This document shows, in pieces, positions 8,848 to 17,849 of a DNA stretch of 41,709 nucleotides. The position numbers were made by a program, and so were the translations under genes. Each line of letters starts with the position of its first letter. The first letter of the stretch is position 1. This DNA is from Legionella sp. (GTDB lineage Bacteria; Pseudomonadota; Gammaproteobacteria; Legionellales; Legionellaceae): assembly GCA_031291095.1 (NCBI GenBank), contig JARLJR010000146.1:1-41709 (forward strand). The letters are read 5' to 3'. Below the pieces are notes generated by a model. That model did no database searches and had not been told where the DNA came from. It saw only the letters and a list, made by a program, of their open reading frames with translations.

Positions 8848-9210
8848 ATGATTCTCTTCAATGGGAAATGGTCTCGTCTTTGTTTGATTAATTTACAATT
8901 AATAAAAAAAATAATAAATAACGTGTAAGAAAAAAATTCGATACACATCTGGGGCCTGACCCCTACCTGTAATTCGCTAGAATTTTTTGAGATCAAACGG
9001 CAGCTTAGTAAGGTATCCCTTTTTTCGAGGCAAGATCAATTATTTTTTTATTAAAATAGTTAAAATATTTGTTATTTTCTTACCTTACTTCTAAATTAAT
9101 ATATTCGTAGGTTATTGATGTTTCAGAAATTACATCATTGCTAATCCAGCAGTGAGGAATATTTTTGAATATAATCTTTTGTTATATGAAAATGAACATA
9201 AGGATTATTA
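8848..9210. other. Intergenic, no gene seen
   Basis: A 363-bp AT-rich divergent promoter region between trhA and the amidase. It contains a short ggggcctgacccc palindrome near 8951. No convincing open frame or RNA was seen. Confidence 0.5.
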
Positions 9211-10875
9211 ATGAGAAATGTTACTCGGTTTTTTTTCAATAGCTCCATTGCTGTTTCATCGCTTTTAAGCGCTCAATTCGTTTACGCTACTCAGTTTAAT
9301 TGTACGAATATGTCGGTTGCTCAAATCAAACGTGCTCTCGATAACCATTGGATCACGAGCCAATCCTGCGTTAATCAGTTGTTACAAAGAATTAATACTC
9401 TCTCACCAGTTAATACGCCTCATGTAGTTAATGACTATCAGGGTTTACAAACGTTCCCTGGTTTGAATGCATACATCTATTTAAATCCAAGTTTAATGCA
9501 GCAGGCGATTCAGGCGGATCAATTAAGAGCATCTGGAGTAAAAAAACCATTATTAGGGGTACCTATTGCAATCAAAGATACCATTCCAGTCGCAGGATAT
9601 CCTAACTCCAGTGGTAATTTCTACTTAAGCAATCAATATACCCCACCTAACAACGATCCAGGCATTCAACGCCTCCTTGATGCGGGTGCTATTCTTATCG
9701 GTCAAAATAATCAACATGAGTTTGGTTCAGGCCTAACTGGAATTAACTTTTCTTATGGACCAATAAGAAATGCTCATGACAGCACACGGGTTGCTGGAGG
9801 CAGTACTGGTGGTGGTGCTGCGGCAGTTGCCAGTAAAATAGCACCTGTTGCTATTGGGGATGATCTTGCGGGTTCGCTTCGCGTTCCTGCAGCGCTTAAT
9901 GGAGTAATCGGATACAGACCTTCAGTGTCTCGATATGCATCACCTACCAACTCATCATTGACTGTTCCTTTTGCCCCTTATCCATCAACTCTTGATGAAA
10001 AGGATAAAATGGATGTTCGAGGTATTGTAGCGCGTAGTATTCGCGACGTAGTGCTTATTGATAAGTTTTTGTCTGAAGATGGAGGAGTACAACCTAATTT
10101 TCATAAAAAACTACGTGGTATGCGTTTTGGTGTTCCACAAAATTTTTATACCAACATGGAACCTGACGTTGCTAAAGTAATTAATAAAGCATTTAAAAAA
10201 TTAGAAGGACGCGGCGCTATTTTAGTAAAAACGCCTAATATTCCTAATATTGATCCCGCTCAACCTATACCTGGATTTATCAGTCCTATTACGACTTACC
10301 AAGGTTTATGGTTTGCAAAATCCAGCATCTTTTTAGGTGGCACGCGTTATTGGGCTCAAGCAAATAATATTACGCTTAACCCTATTGGGGCAGATACAGC
10401 TGCTGGTATGGCATTGATTTATCAGATATTAAGTATTCTATATCCTTCTCAAGCTGCAGAAGAAGCTTATTATACTAACGTATTGATGCCGGCAACGGAT
10501 GGACCAATCCAAGCTTATGAACAGTATTTTAGGGATAATAATCTGGATGCAGTGATTTATCCAACCTCTTTGCTGGCCGCGGCTAAAATAGAAACGATTG
10601 TTGTGAATGGCGGTAATCCATTGACCAATGGTTTGTATGATTTTGCTTATACAACGCAAACAGGTAGAACAGGCGGAGTCAGTGGTTTTTATAATGAAAA
10701 TGGCTTGCTCTCTCCTCTATTAGGAACTCCTGCATTGAGTATGCCTGTTGGTTTAACTGCTGGAGATCGTCTGCCAGTCGGTTTAGAAATAGATGGGTTA
10801 AAAGGCCAAGACTCTAAATTAATGGAAGTTGGTGCCGCAATTCAGCACGCTTTCGGTGTGGATCTGCAGCAATAA
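9211..10875 (+). CDS. Secreted amidase-signature hydrolase
   Basis: A 554-residue amidase signature enzyme with a signal peptide (about residues 1-26, ending VYA). The Ser-cisSer-Lys triad is visible: Lys122 in GVPIAIKDT, the cis-Ser at 198 in AGGSTGGGAAAV, and the nucleophile Ser222 in DDLAGSLRVPA. The usual GGSSGG is GGSTGG here, so the second Ser is Thr; the nucleophile block DxGGS has Ala for the first Gly. The chain is complete to the family's C-terminal VGLEIDGLKGQDSKLMEVG motif. The ribosome site is aaggat 6-7 nt before the ATG. Periplasmic or secreted amide hydrolysis is supported; substrate is unknown. Confidence 0.87.
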   Translation: MRNVTRFFFNSSIAVSSLLSAQFVYATQFNCTNMSVAQIKRALDNHWITSQSCVNQLLQRINTLSPVNTPHVVNDYQGLQTFPGLNAYIYLNPSLMQQAIQADQLRASGVKKPLLGVPIAIKDTIPVAGYPNSSGNFYLSNQYTPPNNDPGIQRLLDAGAILIGQNNQHEFGSGLTGINFSYGPIRNAHDSTRVAGGSTGGGAAAVASKIAPVAIGDDLAGSLRVPAALNGVIGYRPSVSRYASPTNSSLTVPFAPYPSTLDEKDKMDVRGIVARSIRDVVLIDKFLSEDGGVQPNFHKKLRGMRFGVPQNFYTNMEPDVAKVINKAFKKLEGRGAILVKTPNIPNIDPAQPIPGFISPITTYQGLWFAKSSIFLGGTRYWAQANNITLNPIGADTAAGMALIYQILSILYPSQAAEEAYYTNVLMPATDGPIQAYEQYFRDNNLDAVIYPTSLLAAAKIETIVVNGGNPLTNGLYDFAYTTQTGRTGGVSGFYNENGLLSPLLGTPALSMPVGLTAGDRLPVGLEIDGLKGQDSKLMEVGAAIQHAFGVDLQQ

Positions 10876-10899
10876 ATAGGTAAGTACCAGGGCCGGGGC

Positions 10900-10966
10900 A
10901 GGCATTGAATTTTGAATTTAAGGATTTTTGATTGAATTTTTTGCTGTAATTCATGATTCAAGGCCT
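10900..10966. repeat. Imperfect inverted repeat downstream of the amidase, copy 2
   Basis: Arms 10900-10918 and 10948-10966 pair over 19 positions with about four mismatches (aggcattgaat versus aggccttgaat in complement). The arm resembles that at 8097. It probably ends amidase transcription. Confidence 0.5.
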
Positions 10967-11087
10967 GATCCCAGTCCGTTCATCAAACGCGCGGCGTTTT
11001 TTAAGTTCAGGCGTATGATGTTGACCCAGCTGATAAACCGTGGATGTTTTTTTACTTTAAATGATTCTAAATGTGATTAAAACGTTT

Positions 11088-11696
11088 TTATAACTCGTCA
11101 CAAACACGTTGTTTTAATCGTGATTTTATTTCAGGCCATTCCGAAGCAAGGATACTAAAAATAACCGTATCTGTTACAACATTATCTTGAAGAATCATAT
11201 GCTGACGCAATATACCTTCTTGTGTTGCGCCTAATTTTTTTATGGCCTGCCAGGAGCGGGTATTGCGAGGATCTGTACCAATCTCAATCCGATTGATAAA
11301 CCAGTTTTCAAACGCCTGAGTCAGCATTAATAACTTTGCTTCTGGGTTAACAACACCACCCCATACCTCAGGTGTATACCAACTATATCCCAAAGTAAGG
11401 CGTTTATTATCTAATTGAACATCATAGTATGCCGTAGCACCTAAAATAAGGTTGTCGCTTTTACGACGTACCGCATAACTAATTTGTGCTCCGGACGACA
11501 GATCATCAAGGCAACGGTCAAACCACGGATCAAATGCGTCTTTTGTCGCTTTCTGTGGCATGTATGTCCAGATCTGATCATGATTTGCTGCGATACGCAT
11601 GTCTTCCCTGTGCTGGTTTGCCATAGGTTCTAATTGAATGTACATCCCATGTAAGACATCCAGTTTGGATAGGAAGGGGTTTAAAAATGAAATCAT
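11088..11696 (-). CDS. GNAT acetyltransferase, RimJ/RimL type
   Basis: A 202-residue acetyl-CoA-dependent N-acetyltransferase. The start MISFLNPFLSKLDVLHGMYIQLEPM is followed by SYAVRRKSDNLILGATAYYDV and TLGYSWYTPEVWG, then the acetyl-CoA loop region VNPEAKLLMLTQAFE and the RIEIGTDPRNTRSWQAIKKLGA block diagnostic of RimJ/RimL-like enzymes, closing with EGILRQHMILQDN. Its ATG overlaps the stop of the preceding transporter gene (ATGA, 11693-11696), so translation is coupled. The acetylated target (ribosomal protein, other protein or small molecule) is not evident. Confidence 0.87.
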   Translation of the reverse strand: MISFLNPFLSKLDVLHGMYIQLEPMANQHREDMRIAANHDQIWTYMPQKATKDAFDPWFDRCLDDLSSGAQISYAVRRKSDNLILGATAYYDVQLDNKRLTLGYSWYTPEVWGGVVNPEAKLLMLTQAFENWFINRIEIGTDPRNTRSWQAIKKLGATQEGILRQHMILQDNVVTDTVIFSILASEWPEIKSRLKQRVCDEL

Positions 11697-12340
11697 GAGC
11701 TGGCCATAACTTGTTTTGAATATTTTACATTAACCATGTTTAACACGATGCCATATATCGGAATGCATGCAATTAAACTTATTACACTTTTAAAAAAAAT
11801 ATCGACGATTGCAATTTCTGTCCAGTGCTGGCTTAAAAAGGCGTTATTGCAGTGATAAAAAGCAATGGCGAAAAACAACATAGTATCTATCAGATTTCCT
11901 GCTGTTGATGAAACTACTGGCGCGAACCACCATGAAGTATTCTTTCGAACGCGTTGAAAAATAGTGATATCTATAAGCTGCCCCACGAGATAAGCAAAAA
12001 AACAGGCAAAGGCAATGCGTAAAGGCATCGGGTGGATTATAAATATATCCTGCCAACTCATTTTATTAGCGGCTTCAATATAACTCGCGACACCATAGGA
12101 GATAAGCAATCCCGGAAACATGCTCAGGAAAATAATTTTTCGGGCATATTTGGCAGAAGATAGACGTATGGTCAGATCCGTTAAAATAAAAATGGCGGGA
12201 TACGTGAAAGCGCCCCATGTTGTATGGAAACCCAATAAATCAAACGGATATTGAACGAGAACGTTGCTGATTGTTAACAAAAAAATATGGCAGGCACAAA
12301 GTACCTTAATTGAAAGATTGCTCACAATATTTTGATTCAT
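11693..12340 (-). CDS. yhhQ: Queuosine precursor transporter, YhhQ/VUT (DUF165) family
   Basis: A 215-residue membrane protein of the family that imports preQ0/preQ1 for queuosine tRNA modification. Family signatures are FHTTWGAFTYPAIFILTDLT, where the Asp sits in the conserved TDLT, then RIAFACFFAYLVGQLIDITIF and the SSTAGNLIDTMLFFAIAFY block. About six transmembrane helices are expected. The ribosome site cagg lies 6-8 nt upstream of ATG 12340. The gene is co-transcribed with the GNAT downstream. I looked for a preQ1 riboswitch upstream and did not recognise one. Confidence 0.87.
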   Translation of the reverse strand: MNQNIVSNLSIKVLCACHIFLLTISNVLVQYPFDLLGFHTTWGAFTYPAIFILTDLTIRLSSAKYARKIIFLSMFPGLLISYGVASYIEAANKMSWQDIFIIHPMPLRIAFACFFAYLVGQLIDITIFQRVRKNTSWWFAPVVSSTAGNLIDTMLFFAIAFYHCNNAFLSQHWTEIAIVDIFFKSVISLIACIPIYGIVLNMVNVKYSKQVMASS

Positions 12341-12395
12341 TAAAAACCTGATTTATTTATTAGCATGGTGTATTGTTCACCGTTGTCTTGAGATT

Positions 12396-12416
12396 ATACC
12401 TTTTTAGAAAGGTATA
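12396..12416. other. Small palindrome in the yhhQ promoter region
   Basis: tataccttt / aaaggtata arms with a 3-nt spacer (tatacctttttagaaaggtata region). On the minus strand it ends in ggtataat, which could be the -10 box of yhhQ, so it may be an operator overlapping that promoter. Confidence 0.4.
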
Positions 12417-12478
12417 TTACAAATCAGGTCAGGGATGTTTCGAGGTTGTCCCCTGGACGATAAATAAAACAACCCCTA

Positions 12479-12625
12479 GGGCGTGTTGACAATTCATCCC
12501 CGCCGCCTACGTGCCGCGACTTGTTCGTGGCATCCAGAAGATGGTAAATTAAAAACGAACCTAATGCATTGCTTTAATCTATTGATTAATGAGAGCTGGC
12601 GGTGGGATGAATTGTCAACACGCCC
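12479..12625. mobile_element. 147-bp MITE with perfect 22-bp terminal inverted repeats
   Basis: The ends begin gggcgtgttgacaatt and are perfect inverted repeats for 22 bp (12479-12500 and 12604-12625), continuing imperfectly for about 8 bp more (ccgcc / ggcgg). Each side is flanked by a TA dinucleotide (12477-12478 and 12626-12627), the duplication expected for IS630/Tc1-mariner or some IS5-group elements. It has no coding capacity. It is non-autonomous and would need a transposase elsewhere. Confidence 0.85.
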
Positions 12626-12712
12626 TAATATTTGCCATCATTATTTCATACAATGATTCTAATAATCAGATCTAAACCTATTTACGAGTTTGGTTTAATG
12701 CGGATTAATACC

Positions 12713-12976
12713 TTATTTTTTTAGTTTACGTGCTTGAATACATTCCAGTAGCTTTTCATCATTCTCATTTTTGCAAGGACATTTTTGTAGGTATTTTTCT
12801 ATGGAACTAAAGGCTGTTTGGCTTCCTGTTGTTTGAAAAAGAAACGGAAAAATAGCATGAATTAGGCAGGCGCATCCCCCTTTGACCATCGAAAACCCAA
12901 ATGAAACGGCGAATAATAAATGCTCCCAATATGTTTGATTGGCAGAAGCGGGGTGTTCAGTAAAAAACTTCAACAT
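12713..12976 (-). CDS. DUF6356 small membrane protein
   Basis: An 87-residue protein beginning MLKFFTEHPASANQTYWEHL, followed by a hydrophobic stretch LLFAVSFGFSMVKGGCACLIHAIFPFLF in two pieces and a soluble C-terminus with a cysteine-lysine cluster. This is the pattern of the DUF6356 family, annotated without experiment as capsule-related. The start at 12976 is chosen because it fits the family N-terminus; a longer start five codons upstream exists. The ATG overlaps the comB stop by 7 nt (ATGTTGA), so it is translationally coupled to the sulfonate operon and may be its membrane partner. Confidence 0.75.
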   Translation of the reverse strand: MLKFFTEHPASANQTYWEHLLFAVSFGFSMVKGGCACLIHAIFPFLFQTTGSQTAFSSIEKYLQKCPCKNENDEKLLECIQARKLKK

Positions 12977-13707
12977 AATAAACTCTCCCAAGAGTCCGAT
13001 GCATAAACAAACGGTATTAATTGTTGTATCTTTTCATCATAAATAGGGACTATTTTTGTTATATTTTCTTGAGCACAAAAGTAGATGTCTTTTTCTAGAT
13101 TGAGATTGGAGAGACGAATTCCCGCAGGACTTGTCAAAAGAGACCCCAATAAATTATCAGAATAAACAGGGTTTTCTTCGCCGATGATTTGAAAGGAACG
13201 TAGTTGTTTGTAATAAATTAGCGAACCTGCGAGCAGGTCATCTTGTTCTAAAGTACCTTTGTAGCCGGCTAAAATAATAGAAATGTTGAGATCCAAATTC
13301 AGTGCGATGTCTTTAGCGAGAAGTCCTACTTCATCCACGTTGATAATTGCGCCAATTAAAATGGGTACTTTGTGGGAGATGCAGGCTTTAATGGATGGAA
13401 TACCGTTAGTGGAGAAAAAATGAAGCTCACGACCTTTGTGTGTCGTGTGAAGTAAGTCTTCCGGTGAATTTCCATAAGTGAAGTGTGGTATTTTTATACA
13501 ATTTTGCTCGCCTGCTGTAATTTCATCAGCGGCAACATCGAACGATGCATTGTCACCTAAATGAATGGATTTGATCCCGCCCATGAACGCAGCAATAATG
13601 GACGTGCTCGCACGCAAGACATCCACAATTATACAAAGATCGCCTCGCTCTGCTGCGCGATGAGCACCTGTTGCACCTACTTCAAAACGAACAATTTTAT
13701 TGGTCAT
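12970..13707 (-). CDS. comB: 2-phosphosulfolactate phosphatase (ComB)
   Basis: A 245-residue Mg-dependent phosphatase that turns 2-phospho-3-sulfolactate into 3-sulfolactate, the second step of the PEP/sulfite route known from coenzyme M synthesis. ComB signatures are CIIVDVLRASTSI at about 25-37 and AGYKGTLEQDDLLAGSLIY at about 156-174 (acidic pocket of the family), with GNSPEDLLHT between. Length is normal for ComB. Its ATG overlaps the end of the FAAL-ACP-ComA gene by 11 nt, so its synthesis is coupled to that of the ComA domain supplying its substrate. Methanogen-type coenzyme M is not expected in this organism, so sulfolactate must serve something else. Confidence 0.88.
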   Translation of the reverse strand: MTNKIVRFEVGATGAHRAAERGDLCIIVDVLRASTSIIAAFMGGIKSIHLGDNASFDVAADEITAGEQNCIKIPHFTYGNSPEDLLHTTHKGRELHFFSTNGIPSIKACISHKVPILIGAIINVDEVGLLAKDIALNLDLNISIILAGYKGTLEQDDLLAGSLIYYKQLRSFQIIGEENPVYSDNLLGSLLTSPAGIRLSNLNLEKDIYFCAQENITKIVPIYDEKIQQLIPFVYASDSWESLLC

Positions 13708-16603
13708 GGATCGTATCCGCCCTTAAAGAAATCCGAAGTGCCTCTAAAGCCAATACATCTTTGGGAGCAATATTTGCTAAATTTACCGAAACCCCTAGTT
13801 GATTAATTAGCCAAGCTTGCTGATGTTTAATAGGGGCTTCAAATAGTAAATCCCCTGGATTGATCTCAGTTATAATGCGTGCAAAGTCCTCTGTTTTAAT
13901 CGAAGTATCCGTATTAAAAAGGCCTGTGGTGCCTGATTCACGTGCTTCGAGAATAATCTTCCAAGCACCGGCATTTAATTGTTCTTTAATTTCCAATAAG
14001 CGATCTTCGATGCTTAATAGACTGTCTTGTTGTGCATCTTTTCTGCCCACCTCTGATAGAACAACAAAACCATAGCTTTTTGCCCTAGAAATTAGGTTAA
14101 TTTTTTCTTCTAATGGTATACCTGCCAAGCCATCAGATAATTCCAAGCAATTAAAGCCTAAACGAACACACTCTTTAAAATATTCTTCTATTTTATTTTG
14201 CCTACGAGCTACTTCAAAAAATGTTCCTCCTGCGCAGACATGAATGTTTGCCGATTTTAACAAATCGATTTTCTGTCGTAGTATGGCTTCTGGATAGAGC
14301 TTGGAGGTTCCAAAACCTAATTTAACGACATCAATATAGTCCGCTGCTATTAAAAGAAGGTGCTCCGTATCCATTAAATGCATTCCGGTATCTAATAGTG
14401 AAGTTAATCCTTCGGTTCTAGGCTTTAAGGTGTGTTCTGGAATAGTGATAAAAGCAAATGGAGTTGCTAATGATTTTTCTATAGGGGCTGATTTACCCAG
14501 CAGGGTTTGGATATGTTCTATTAATAAATTAATCGTGGGATAATTCACTACGGTCGCTTCAGACAATTGACAGTGGGTTTTTAAATGGCTCTGCAACCGA
14601 GCCTCTAATTCGACTGCCATCAGAGAATCAAGTCCAAATTCAGCGAAATTTTTATTATCATCAATTATCTTACTATCTATATCCAACATATCACTTAATT
14701 CCACATGAATTGTATGGCGAAGGTTTTGAATAAACTCTGAGGAGCTAGACGATTCATTTTGTTGATTGGCGGGCACCTCTTTATTAGGGGTTGTCTTTAT
14801 CTCTTCTGGTAGAGGAGTTTCCATTACCCAGAGTAATTTTATTTCGAGTTGCTTATCCATTAATTGAGATTGAATGAGTCGACGTCTTATTTTGCCGCTC
14901 GTTGTTTTAGGCAGACTACGTTCGCTGATAAGCGCAATTTGATGGACTGATAAGGAATGATCTTGAAGAATAATCTCTTTCACTGCGCTAACAATCGCTT
15001 CTAACTCAGTTTCAGGGCAGTTCTTATTAATTTCAACGACTACGGCCAGCTCTTCTTTATAATTTCCTGTAACGCTGACTGCCGCACAAGAGCCTTGACG
15101 TATTGCTGGATGACACGTTTCGACGGAGCGCTCAATGTCTTGTGGATAGTGATTGGTTCCATTGATAATGATTAAATCTTTTAATCTTCCCATGATGAAT
15201 AATCTATTGTTCATGGTAAAACCCAAATCTCCTGTACGTAAATAGTTTTTCTCGGTAGTGTGAGCCAGGGTGGCTTTAAAATAAGTATTGGTCTCTTGTT
15301 CTTGATTCCAGTATCCATGAGCTACGCTGGGGCTCGATAACCAAACCTCCCCAATTTGCTTATCGCCGCATGGGATTAGGGTTTCTGGATCGACAAGGGT
15401 TATTCCTTCTGAAAGGGTTCCACACCCTACAACAGAATGGGCTGTTGGGTCTGTTGCAGAGACCTCAATCAGTTTATTATTGCGTAGTTCTTTTTTATTG
15501 AAATAATGAGTTAAGCCTCCTTGTTCTGCCGTGACCATTAATGTATTTTCTGCAAGGCCATAACAGGGCATGAACATTTCTTTGTTGAAGCCACAATGTG
15601 CAAATTGTCTGGTAAATTCATCCATAACATAGGCATTAATTGGTTCGGCTCCATTTAAAAAGGCATGCATGCAGCTTAAGTCAAGTTGGGCTTTGGTTTC
15701 TTCGGAAATCTTTTTATTACATAGTGCATAGGCAAAGTTTGGTGCTGATGTCACAGTCCCCTTAAAGTCTGTAATAGCTTTTAACCAAGTTGCAGGATTA
15801 CGCAGAAATGTCATGGGGGACATGAGATAACCTGGTATTCCTGTAAAAATGGGATAAAGTATTCCGCCAATTAAACCCATATCATGATAGGGAGGAAGCC
15901 AAACAATACAAACGGAATCGTGTTGTGCATTATAGTATTCGTTAATGAATTGTAGATTATTCAGTAGGTTACTATGACTAACCATTACGCCTTTGGGTTG
16001 GCCAGTAGAGCCTGATGTATATTGTAAAAAGGCTATGTTGTCTGGTTTTATAAGGGGCTCTTTATAATCATTAGCCTCATTGTCTGAAATAGTGTCCGTA
16101 TTAATCCAGGTGAATTTATCAAAATCCCATTGGGTTAACTCATAGGCGTTTTCTTGAAAACGCTCCATCAAATAGGTAACAAAGGGTAAATTTTGTAATG
16201 CTTTAACATATTTCAATTTAGTGATTTGTTTGATGATGCTTTCTGTCGACAAAATAATTTTAGGTTCGGCATTTTTTATGACCGCTTGTAGTTTTTCTAT
16301 GAGTTTTTTTTCTGCGGGCGGATAGACTGGTACTGCAATGACTCCGGCATAAAGACAGGCATAAAATGCGCAAATAAAATCTAATCCCGGCTGATAAATT
16401 AATAAAACTCGATCCCCAGGTTGCGTATGTTTTTGAATTCTCGCAGCAATCGACTGAGCTCGAATGCGCAGAGAGGCGTAATTCAATTTCTCTTCAATTC
16501 CTACAGAAGAATTTAAGAAAAATAATCTATCTTGTTCTATTGTTTGCGTTTGTAAATTAAGTAATTCAACCATATTTTCAGGTCTCGGGTGATGCAGTAC
16601 CAT
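13697..16603 (-). CDS. Fusion: fatty-acyl-AMP ligase + acyl carrier domain + phosphosulfolactate synthase (ComA)
   Basis: A 968-residue three-part protein. Residues about 1-595 are a fatty-acyl-AMP ligase: LQYTSGSTGQPKGVM at 193-207 (P-loop), the YGLAENT region near 348-354, YLRTGDLGF at 454-462, the FAAL-type KDLIIINGTNHYPQDIE at 475-491, and LPKTTSGKIRRR at 564-575. A Ser/Gln-rich linker leads to an acyl carrier domain at about 622-703 with the phosphopantetheine Ser660 in FGLDSLMAVE. Residues about 720-968 match ComA/YitD: YIDVVKLGFGTS, CAGGTFFEVA, VVLSEVGRKDA, IILEARESGTTG, FEAPIKHQQAW, VNLANIAP and LEALRISLRADT. ComA adds sulfite to phosphoenolpyruvate. Start 16603 has ribosome site caggag. 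The gene is 13 nt after the oxoamine synthase. Fusion of these three activities is not one I know. Confidence 0.9.
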   Translation of the reverse strand: MVLHHPRPENMVELLNLQTQTIEQDRLFFLNSSVGIEEKLNYASLRIRAQSIAARIQKHTQPGDRVLLIYQPGLDFICAFYACLYAGVIAVPVYPPAEKKLIEKLQAVIKNAEPKIILSTESIIKQITKLKYVKALQNLPFVTYLMERFQENAYELTQWDFDKFTWINTDTISDNEANDYKEPLIKPDNIAFLQYTSGSTGQPKGVMVSHSNLLNNLQFINEYYNAQHDSVCIVWLPPYHDMGLIGGILYPIFTGIPGYLMSPMTFLRNPATWLKAITDFKGTVTSAPNFAYALCNKKISEETKAQLDLSCMHAFLNGAEPINAYVMDEFTRQFAHCGFNKEMFMPCYGLAENTLMVTAEQGGLTHYFNKKELRNNKLIEVSATDPTAHSVVGCGTLSEGITLVDPETLIPCGDKQIGEVWLSSPSVAHGYWNQEQETNTYFKATLAHTTEKNYLRTGDLGFTMNNRLFIMGRLKDLIIINGTNHYPQDIERSVETCHPAIRQGSCAAVSVTGNYKEELAVVVEINKNCPETELEAIVSAVKEIILQDHSLSVHQIALISERSLPKTTSGKIRRRLIQSQLMDKQLEIKLLWVMETPLPEEIKTTPNKEVPANQQNESSSSSEFIQNLRHTIHVELSDMLDIDSKIIDDNKNFAEFGLDSLMAVELEARLQSHLKTHCQLSEATVVNYPTINLLIEHIQTLLGKSAPIEKSLATPFAFITIPEHTLKPRTEGLTSLLDTGMHLMDTEHLLLIAADYIDVVKLGFGTSKLYPEAILRQKIDLLKSANIHVCAGGTFFEVARRQNKIEEYFKECVRLGFNCLELSDGLAGIPLEEKINLISRAKSYGFVVLSEVGRKDAQQDSLLSIEDRLLEIKEQLNAGAWKIILEARESGTTGLFNTDTSIKTEDFARIITEINPGDLLFEAPIKHQQAWLINQLGVSVNLANIAPKDVLALEALRISLRADTIHDQ

Positions 16604-16616
16604 AATATACTCCTGA

Positions 16617-17849
16617 TTAATTGAGCGCTAAGCGATCACGTACAGCTTGAAACGCAGCCAGGGTGATTTCAACATCTTCGAGGCTATGTGCGGCAGTAGG
16701 AACAAGACGGAACAGAATGGTTCCTTGAGGAACAACCGGAGCTGACACTGCGGTCACAAAAATACCGTATTCATCTCTTAAAATATGTAACATCTCAATC
16801 GCCAGTTTCATATCTCCACCACGAATATAAATTGGGGTGATCTGGGTTTGAGTTTGGCCTATATCAAAGCCAAGTTTTTTTAATCCGGTTTGTAATGCTG
16901 TAGCTATTTCCCATAATTTTAAACGTTTTTCTTTACCTGCAATGATAAGATCGGTTGCTTTATCAATTGCATGAATAAGAACTAATGGATGTGCCTTAGA
17001 GAAAATAGCAGGCCTTGAGTTAAGGCGTAGATAGGAGATAACTTCACGAGGACCACTAGCAAAACCGCCGATGGAAACAAATGCTTTAGCAAAAGTACCG
17101 AAATAAATATCAATTTGATCTTGTAGATTAAAATATTCCCCGCTACCTCTGCCTTCATTGCCAAGCACACCTAAAGCATGTGCATCATCTAGAAAGAGGC
17201 GAGCCTTGTATTTTTCTTTCAAAGCGCATATTTCTGGTAAATTCGCCAGATCACCACGCATTCCGAAAATACCCTCGGTAACTATTAAAATTCCACCTTG
17301 ATTTTCTTCTGATGCTAACTTTAATTGCCGTTCCAAATCGGCCATATCATTATGTTTAAATGGTTTGATACGCACACCAGTGCGAGCTTGAGCCAGAAAA
17401 GCTGCATCAATCATGCAGGCATGGGAATATTGATCAATAACGATGGTATCGCCTTTTCCTGCCAAACCAGTAATGGTTCCTAGTACTCCTAGATAGCCGG
17501 CAATAAATAAAGCTGCCTCTTCCTTTTGAGTATATGCCGCTAATTTTTTTTCTAAGTTAATATGATCCATGGTGTTGCCTGACATGAGCCTTGCACCCAT
17601 CGGGGTTGTTGTGCTCCAATCGTGTACTGCTTTTAATCCCGCCTCTTGAATTTCTGTATTTTGCGCAAGACCTAAATAATCATTGATGGTCCAAACGATC
17701 ATGGGTTTGTTTTGAAACTGCATGTGTGGGCCAGATGGACCCTGTAAGATAGGACTAATTAAATAGTTGTCATCATCTTTGCTTTGTGCTGCAAAATTTC
17801 CTTTCTCGTTATAACATTTATCAAAAATATCTACCTTATTAGACGCCAT
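16617..17849 (-). CDS. PLP-dependent alpha-oxoamine synthase (serine palmitoyltransferase/capnine synthase type)
   Basis: About 410 residues. Alpha-oxoamine synthases condense an amino acid with an acyl thioester, releasing CO2. Counting from the longer start at 17855: VWTINDYLGL at 54-63, MGARLMSGNT near 86-95, the stacking His in QYSHACMID (His145), LDDAHALGVLG around 222-232 (PLP-binding Asp/His) and the Schiff-base Lys257 in YFGTFAKAFVSIGGFASG. The N-terminal KCYNEKGNFAAQSK block and lack of a CoA-synthase C-tail resemble the bacterial sphingolipid/sulfonolipid enzymes. The second ATG at 17849 has better spacing from a gga site than 17855. First gene of the operon; the next gene offers an acyl-ACP donor. 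Which amino acid is used is unknown; cysteate is proposed from context. The same superfamily also holds the Legionella autoinducer synthase LqsA. Confidence 0.87.
   Translation of the reverse strand: MASNKVDIFDKCYNEKGNFAAQSKDDDNYLISPILQGPSGPHMQFQNKPMIVWTINDYLGLAQNTEIQEAGLKAVHDWSTTTPMGARLMSGNTMDHINLEKKLAAYTQKEEAALFIAGYLGVLGTITGLAGKGDTIVIDQYSHACMIDAAFLAQARTGVRIKPFKHNDMADLERQLKLASEENQGGILIVTEGIFGMRGDLANLPEICALKEKYKARLFLDDAHALGVLGNEGRGSGEYFNLQDQIDIYFGTFAKAFVSIGGFASGPREVISYLRLNSRPAIFSKAHPLVLIHAIDKATDLIIAGKEKRLKLWEIATALQTGLKKLGFDIGQTQTQITPIYIRGGDMKLAIEMLHILRDEYGIFVTAVSAPVVPQGTILFRLVPTAAHSLEDVEITLAAFQAVRDRLALN

Noticed and set aside
11844-12056. Open frame of 70 codons within yhhQ
   Set aside because: Shifted-frame shadow of the transporter with no ribosome site.
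12341-12470. Possible preQ1 riboswitch before yhhQ
   Set aside because: I could not recognise the preQ1-I or preQ1-II core; only a simple palindrome is present.
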